DNA of 64,000 nucleotides from Nocardioides antri (GTDB taxonomy: Bacteria > Actinomycetota > Actinomycetes > Propionibacteriales > Nocardioidaceae). The DNA lies in NCBI RefSeq assembly GCF_008373765.1, contig NZ_VUJW01000006.1:59662-123661 (forward strand). The letters are read 5' to 3'. This document shows, one piece after another, positions 59,942 to 64,000 of this stretch (its first letter is position 1; each line of letters begins with the position of its first letter). The notes beneath the pieces are model-generated. The model saw only the letters and a list, made by a program, of their open reading frames with translations, was not told where the DNA came from and did no database searches. The position numbers were made by a program, and so were the translations under genes.

Positions 59942-61477
59942 CTACTCCTGGCCGTCCGCCGGCACGGCGTCCGCGGCGATCCGGAGGACCGTGTCCTTCG
60001 CGTCCTCGTAGCTGTCGGCGTCGATGCCCTCCTCGACCTGGGCGCGCGCGCCCTCGGGAAGGTCGTCGAGCGCCAGGTCGGTCGTGCGGTAGACGCTCGA
60101 CAGGCCGGGCAGGCCGTCGATGCCGCGGTAGACGGCGACCTGGCCTTCGTGCTCGCCGACGTAGTACTGCTGCTGGCTCCACCAGTACGCCGACGCGAGC
60201 CCGATCCACACGAGCCCGAGCACGATCACTGCCGCCAGGAGCCGCCGCAGCCAGGTGAAGCGGCGCGGCGCGAGCGGGGCGTAGCGGTAGGTCTCGGGAT
60301 CGACCGGAGGGTCGGCCTGGATGGCGTAGCCGACGCCCTCCGGGATCTCGGCGTCGACCGGCTCGAGCTCGCCGGTGTCGCCGGAGCGGTGGCCGCGGAA
60401 GAGGCCGCGCGGCGTCCGCCGCTTCAGCTCCGCGGCCGCACCGACGACCATCGGCTCGAGGTCGGAGTACGACGCGTCCGCGGCCGCCTGCTCCTCGGTG
60501 AGCACGTCGGCGACGACGCAGGTGACGTTGTCGGAGCTGCCGGCGTCGAGGCTGGCGCGGACCAGCTCGATCGCGGCGAACTCGGGCGACCCGCTGGAGA
60601 GGATGTCGGCCATCCGGGCGTCCTCGAGGACCCCCGACGCACCGTCGCTGCAGAGGAAGACCCGGTCGCCGGGCGCGAGCGCTATCGCGAACAGGTCGGG
60701 CTCGACCTCGTGGAGCCCGTCGAGTGCCTTGAGGATCAGGTTGCGGTGGGGGTGGACCCGCGCCTCCTCCTCGGTGATCCGGCCCTCGTCGATGAGGCTC
60801 TGCACGAAGGTGTGGTCGGTGGTGATCTGGGAGAGCTCGCCGGCCCGGTAGAGGTAGCCGCGGGAGTCCCCGATGTGGCCGATGGCGATCCGCTGGCCGT
60901 CGAAGAGCGCGACCGTCGCGGTCGTGCTCGTGCCGCTGAGGGCAGGGTCCTGGTCGACCTGGACCGCGATCGACTGGTGCGCCTCGTGCAGCCCGTCGGT
61001 CACTCGGGTGAGCAGGTCCGCGGAGCCGGGAGCCTCGTCGAGCTGGCGCAGCTCGTAGACCGCGGTGCTCGACGCGATGTCGCCGCGGGCCGCGCCGCCG
61101 ACGCCGTCGCAGACCGCGAGGAGCCACGGACCGGCGTAGCCGGAGTCCTGGTTGTCCTTGCGGACCCGGCCGACGTCGGAGATGGCGTAGTAGGAGAGGC
61201 GCAGCTGCTCGGTCGTCGGCCCGGCGATGTCGTCGTCGTCGCCGACGGGGACGGCCGGCTGCTCGGGCGCGTCCACGGTCGGGCCTTCCGGCGGGCGCGG
61301 CTGGGACGCGGCGTCGGGCAGCGGCCGTGTCATCGTCAGGTCAGCCGGGGCATCGGGCGGGGGCGGCTGGTCGGCCGGCGGCGGCTCCGTGGGAGGGGCC
61401 GGCTGCCCAGAGCTGTCGGGATCGGGCGCGTCGGGCCCGTTCGGCTCGTCCGGGAGCGTCTGGTCTTCTGACGTCAA
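59942..61477 (-). CDS. pstP: PP2C-type serine/threonine phosphatase PstP
   Basis: A 511-residue phosphatase. A Pro-rich start of about 90 residues, longer than in mycobacterial PstP, precedes the PP2C domain (about 92-330) with metal-binding KDNQDSG, CDGVGGAARGD, GHIGDSRGYLYR and SSDNVTCVV. A helix (RRLLAAVIVLGLVWIGLASAY) and an extracellular tail follow. It reverses phosphorylation by PknA/PknB. TTG 61477 has GAGGAAG about 8 nt upstream, 4 nt after the fhaB stop. Confidence 0.93.
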   Translation of the reverse strand: MTSEDQTLPDEPNGPDAPDPDSSGQPAPPTEPPPADQPPPPDAPADLTMTRPLPDAASQPRPPEGPTVDAPEQPAVPVGDDDDIAGPTTEQLRLSYYAISDVGRVRKDNQDSGYAGPWLLAVCDGVGGAARGDIASSTAVYELRQLDEAPGSADLLTRVTDGLHEAHQSIAVQVDQDPALSGTSTTATVALFDGQRIAIGHIGDSRGYLYRAGELSQITTDHTFVQSLIDEGRITEEEARVHPHRNLILKALDGLHEVEPDLFAIALAPGDRVFLCSDGASGVLEDARMADILSSGSPEFAAIELVRASLDAGSSDNVTCVVADVLTEEQAAADASYSDLEPMVVGAAAELKRRTPRGLFRGHRSGDTGELEPVDAEIPEGVGYAIQADPPVDPETYRYAPLAPRRFTWLRRLLAAVIVLGLVWIGLASAYWWSQQQYYVGEHEGQVAVYRGIDGLPGLSSVYRTTDLALDDLPEGARAQVEEGIDADSYEDAKDTVLRIAADAVPADGQE

Positions 61478-61481
61478 GTGA

Positions 61482-61958
61482 CTACTTCCTCAGCTCGAGG
61501 ATGGTCTTGCCGATGCGCACCTGCGCACCGAGCCCGATCGTGGTCGGTTGCGTGATGCGCTGGGTGCCGAGGTAGGTGCCGTTCGTGGAGCCGAGGTCCT
61601 CGACGTACCACTGGTCGCCGGAGGCGGCGATCCGCGCGTGCCGCGTGGAGACGTAGTCGTCGTCGAGCCGGATCGCGGCGTCGTTGCCGCGGCCGATGAG
61701 AATGGGGGCGTTCGCAAGGGCTGCGGTCACGCCGGTGTTCTGCCCCTGGATCACCGCGACATGCGTCGGCGAGCCGCGCCGCTTCGGTGGAGCCTTCTGC
61801 TTGGCCGGCTTCGGGGGCTTGGGCTGCGTGCCTCCGGCCGGCGACGGAACCCGGGCCCCGAACATGTCCGAGCGGATCACGGAGATCGCGGAGAGCACGA
61901 AGATCCACAGGATCGCGAGGTAGGCGATCCGGACCAGGAACAGCGTGAGCTCAGACAT
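61482..61958 (-). CDS. fhaB: FHA-domain membrane protein FhaB (FipA)
   Basis: A 158-residue protein: N-terminal helix (TLFLVRIAYLAILWIFVLSA), a basic Pro/Lys linker, and an FHA domain (about 80-155; ILIGRGNDAAIRL, VSTRHARI, LGSTNGTYL) that binds phosphothreonine. In mycobacteria it links FtsZ and FtsQ under PknA control. It overlaps fhaA by 8 nt. Confidence 0.93.
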   Translation of the reverse strand: MSELTLFLVRIAYLAILWIFVLSAISVIRSDMFGARVPSPAGGTQPKPPKPAKQKAPPKRRGSPTHVAVIQGQNTGVTAALANAPILIGRGNDAAIRLDDDYVSTRHARIAASGDQWYVEDLGSTNGTYLGTQRITQPTTIGLGAQVRIGKTILELRK

Positions 61959-62691
61959 CGGTGACCTCTTCCTCGAGGAGCCGGACGACCAGGGAGGTGT
62001 GGCCGATCTGCACGCGGGACCCGTCGCCCAGCGCGGCGCGGCTCACCTTGCGCCCGTCGACGGTGATCCCGTTGGTGGAGCCCATGTCGTGGACCTCGAT
62101 CTGCAGCGGCCCGGCGCCCGGGGCGGCAGACGGCGCAGGCTGCGCGGTGACGAGGAACTCGGCGTGGCGACGGCTGACGCCGGGGTCGTTGATCCGCAGG
62201 TCGGCCTCGCTGCCCCGCCCGACCACCAGGCCCGGGGGCTGCAGCGGGTGGCGGGTGCCGTTGACCTCGAGCACGGCGCGCGTCCGGTGGCGGGTGTTGT
62301 AGCGGGCGTGGCCGCTCACCGTCGCCTCCGCCTTGCCGAGCACCCGGAACCGGCCGGTGCCGAGGTCGTCGGCGGAGACGAACTGGATCCGGATCGGGCC
62401 CGGGAAGACGTAGGACTGCAGGTCGGCGTGCTCCTGCAGCTGGTCGGTCAGCTCGGCCGCGAGCGCGGAGTCGTACGGCGCCAGCCGATCCAGGTCAGAG
62501 CTCGACAGCTCCACGGTGAACGCGTTGGGCACCAGCCGCCGCTCGCGCGAGAGGATCTGCGCCTTGTTGTCGAGCTCCCGCTGGAGGGCGGCCGCGATCT
62601 CGACCGGCTGCACGGCGCTGCGGAACGTACGGGCGAAGACTCCCGAGATCGCCTGCTCGAGCTTCTGCTCGAACCGTTGCAATCCACCCAC
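61951..62691 (-). CDS. fhaA: FHA-domain protein FhaA (DUF3662-FHA)
   Basis: A 246-residue cytoplasmic protein: DUF3662 domain (about 1-120, GLQRFEQKLEQAISGVFARTF) and C-terminal FHA domain (LVVGRGSEADLRIND, VSRRHAEF, MGSTNGITVDG). Mycobacterial FhaA has a long linker between the two; here it is short (about 40 residues). In mycobacteria it binds the phosphorylated MviN pseudokinase to slow peptidoglycan synthesis; the matching partner here is the gene at 4502. GTG 62691 has AGGAGG 7 nt upstream. First gene of the operon. Confidence 0.93.
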   Translation of the reverse strand: MGGLQRFEQKLEQAISGVFARTFRSAVQPVEIAAALQRELDNKAQILSRERRLVPNAFTVELSSSDLDRLAPYDSALAAELTDQLQEHADLQSYVFPGPIRIQFVSADDLGTGRFRVLGKAEATVSGHARYNTRHRTRAVLEVNGTRHPLQPPGLVVGRGSEADLRINDPGVSRRHAEFLVTAQPAPSAAPGAGPLQIEVHDMGSTNGITVDGRKVSRAALGDGSRVQIGHTSLVVRLLEEEVTDV

Positions 62692-62750
62692 TGGGAGCCT
62701 CCTTCCCGTCTGCTCGCATGCTGCGTACCCGACGGTGCCGGGTTCGCTCG

Positions 62751-62756
62751 ATCGTA
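62751..62756 (-). promoter_or_regulatory. -10 box of the fhaA-pknB operon
   Basis: TACGAT on the minus strand, 59 nt before the fhaA start; no clear -35 element. On the plus strand TAGCCT (62796-62801) is a candidate -10 box of the tRNA-Leu gene. Confidence 0.4.
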
Positions 62757-62824
62757 TCGGTGCCCACCGGTTTGGGACGCGAGGCGGCCCTGGGATAGCC
62801 TTGCCCGGCTGTTCAGACAGCGAC

Positions 62825-62908
62825 GCGCGAGTGGCGGAATAGGCAGACGCGCACGGTTCAGGTCCGTGTGTCCGAAAGGACGTGGGGGTTCAACTCCCCC
62901 CTCGCGCA
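62825..62908 (+). tRNA. tRNA-Leu (anticodon CAG)
   Basis: 84 nt, class II with a long variable arm. Acceptor stem GCGCGAG/CTCGCGC, anticodon loop TTCAGGT (CAG), T-arm GGGGGTTCAACTCCCCC. No CCA encoded. Confidence 0.96.
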
Positions 62909-62913
62909 CGTGT

Positions 62914-62948
62914 GACGAAGCCCCGGATCCTGGATCCGGGGCTTCGTC
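62914..62948. terminator. terminator after tRNA-Leu
   Basis: Perfect 17-bp inverted repeat (arms starting GACGAAGCCCCGG) separated by one base. It also faces the end of the minus-strand DUF2000 gene. Confidence 0.75.
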
Positions 62949-63011
62949 TGTTCAGGGGTCTGGTTGCGGTCGGCGGGGTCCTCGCGGTTCACGGGTGCAG
63001 TGCGGAGCCCT

Positions 63012-63422
63012 TCACCACCTTGTCGACGGCGTTCCGGGGACCGTGCACCGCGATGCCCACGAGTCGAGGTCGGTGCCGTGGACGGCCGCGACGACCGCGC
63101 GGTTCGCGGCGTCGTGGCCGGTGCGGAACATGTCGGAGGTGTAGACAGCGAGGGGCAGCCGGCGTCGTACGGCCCGCTCCCGGGCCGCGGCCAGGCTCTC
63201 CTTGCACCCCTCGAAGACGAGCACGGGCAGTCCCAGCAGGCGCAGGTACGTCGTCCCGTCCGCGTCGGCGTACGGCTCGCCGATGAGCTGGGGATGCTCC
63301 GCGGCGATGCCGCTGGCGAGGAACGCGGTGACGTTGAGTCGCTGCCAGGTCTCCAGGTCGTCGCGGACGACGATGGCGACCTTGGTGTCGAACGGCGGGG
63401 TCAGGATGTCGGGATCTGTCAC
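63012..63422 (-). CDS. DUF2000 family protein
   Basis: A 136-residue protein with the DUF2000 pattern: FDTKVAIVVRDDLETWQRLN at the start, then LPVLVFEG and LAVYTSDMFRTGHDAANRA. GTG 63422 gives the usual family length; ATG 63473 would add 17 unconserved residues. It is divergent from the AraC-type regulator, a pairing seen often in actinobacteria. Function unknown. Confidence 0.8.
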   Translation of the reverse strand: MTDPDILTPPFDTKVAIVVRDDLETWQRLNVTAFLASGIAAEHPQLIGEPYADADGTTYLRLLGLPVLVFEGCKESLAAARERAVRRRLPLAVYTSDMFRTGHDAANRAVVAAVHGTDLDSWASRCTVPGTPSTRW

Positions 63423-63459
63423 CGGTCCAGAGTCGGCCGTCCGGCTGCGTCTCGTCTTG

Positions 63460-63465
63460 TACGTT
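63460..63465 (+). promoter_or_regulatory. -10 box of a leaderless AraC-type regulator transcript
   Basis: TACGTT, 6 nt before ATG 63472, without a ribosome binding site. Confidence 0.4.
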
Positions 63466-63471
63466 CCTGAC

Positions 63472-64000
63472 ATGGAACCGGCCCCGCGGATCCGCGCGTG
63501 GCGGCCCGCCGTCCCGGGCGTCGCGGAGGTCCTCCACGCGCACTTCCCGCGCCACCAGTACCCGATGCACACCCACGACACCTGGACCCTGCTCGTCGTC
63601 GACGCGGGCGCGATCCGCTACGACCTCGAGCGCCACGAGCACGACGTACGACGCTCCCTGGTCACGGTGCTGCCGCCCGGCGTGGCCCACGACGGCCGGC
63701 ACGCCACGCCCGCGGGCTTCCGCAAGCGGGTCCTCTACCTGGACGCCGGCCAGATCGACGTCGACCTCGTCGGCCGCGCGGTCGACCACCCCGGATGGGT
63801 GGACCCGCCGCTCCGGGCGGAGGTCGACCGGGTCCACCGGGCGGTGACGGCGCCGGGTGACGAGCTGGAGGCCGAGTCGCGGCTCGCGCTGGTGGTCGAG
63901 CGTCTCGCCCGGCACCTCGCACGCGAGGAGGTGGACCGGTCCGAGCCGCGGGCGCCGGCCCTCGTCCGTCGGCTGCGCGAGCTGCTCGACGCCCACGTCG
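63472..64000 (+). CDS. AraC-family transcriptional regulator (cut by window end)
   Basis: The 176 codons in the window show the N-terminal cupin-type ligand domain of AraC regulators (HFPRHQYPMHTHDTWTLLVV; TVLPPGVAHDGRHATPAGF; RKRVLYLDAGQI) and the start of the DNA-binding part (PALVRRLRELLDAHV), where the sequence ends. It probably controls the divergent DUF2000 gene. Confidence 0.85.
   Translation, partial: MEPAPRIRAWRPAVPGVAEVLHAHFPRHQYPMHTHDTWTLLVVDAGAIRYDLERHEHDVRRSLVTVLPPGVAHDGRHATPAGFRKRVLYLDAGQIDVDLVGRAVDHPGWVDPPLRAEVDRVHRAVTAPGDELEAESRLALVVERLARHLAREEVDRSEPRAPALVRRLRELLDAHV

Noticed and set aside
59099-61471. Open frame of about 790 codons on the plus strand opposite rodA and pstP
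   Set aside because: Antisense shadow of two well-defined genes; no family resemblance.
1-64000. CRISPR arrays, rRNA genes, intact insertion sequences or prophage genes
   Set aside because: I saw no regularly spaced repeats, rRNA sequence, transposase, integrase or phage structural genes.

Overview
The window is the replication-origin neighbourhood of a high-GC Gram-positive bacterium. Gene order, base composition and protein families point to an actinobacterium, most likely a Nocardioidaceae member (Nocardioides or a close relative). That placement is inferred from synteny (DUF6049-murJ-pseudokinase-sigM, trxBA, parBA-rsmG-jag-yidC-yidD-rnpA-rpmH, dnaA-dnaN-gnd-recF-gyrBA), not from a database match.

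Layout. (1) 0.5-8 kb: a secreted DUF6049 protein, the lipid II flippase MurJ, a membrane pseudokinase, ECF factor SigM and a membrane protein in the anti-sigma position. (2) 8-11.5 kb: trxB-trxA behind a SigR/SigH-like promoter, a GNAT acetyltransferase and a class I aminotransferase. (3) 11.5-17 kb, minus strand: the compact chain rpmH, rnpA, yidD, yidC, jag, rsmG, parA, parB, joined mostly by stop/start overlaps and carrying three parS sites, two of them inside parA. (4) 17-30 kb, plus strand: the dnaA promoter with DnaA boxes, dnaA, the dnaA-dnaN gap (probable oriC), dnaN, gnd, recF, a DUF721 gene, gyrB, gyrA and a DUF3566 gene. Two minus-strand membrane-protein genes (GYF_2-TM2 and DUF2752) sit between gnd and recF. 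(5) 30.3-30.8 kb: tRNA-Ile(GAT), a 42-residue DLW-39-type gene and tRNA-Ala(TGC).

(6) 30.8-42.6 kb: an accessory metal-resistance region, probably for copper. It holds a BNR-type lipoprotein, DUF305, DUF6153, several small membrane proteins, DUF4396, an LPXTG collagen-like surface protein, two CopZ-like chaperones, a DHA2 MFS exporter, CsoR with two candidate operators, a secreted HxHP protein, a CopA-type P1B ATPase and an AhpD-like protein. A TetR remnant lies within it. (7) 42.6-50.4 kb: accessory oxidoreductase, PfpI, TetR, RTX-like, lipoprotein, fatty-acid-hydroxylase/GntR, SURF1 and DUF3817 genes. (8) 50-52.7 kb: cyclophilin, rhomboid and a CrgA that looks internally duplicated. (9) 52.8-62.7 kb: DUF881, then the envelope-control operon fhaA-fhaB-pstP-rodA-pbpA-pknA-pknB on the minus strand. 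(10) tRNA-Leu(CAG), a DUF2000 gene and a divergent AraC-type regulator cut by the window end.

How it fits together. Chromosome replication and segregation (dnaA, dnaN, gyrBA, parABS) are flanked by two cell-wall control blocks that probably communicate: the MurJ/pseudokinase pair at one end and the PknA/PknB/PstP/FhaA/FhaB/RodA/PbpA set at the other. In mycobacteria the pseudokinase part of MviN is phosphorylated by PknB and bound by FhaA. The copper region follows directly on the tRNA-Ala gene and is the clearest accessory insertion. Unusual points are a 31-bp sequence shared by the dnaA linker and the gap next to parB, in-frame parS sites in parA, a thrombospondin-3-like tail on PknB, a doubled CrgA, and a group of genes whose TANNNT box lies 6-7 nt before the start codon, suggesting leaderless mRNAs.
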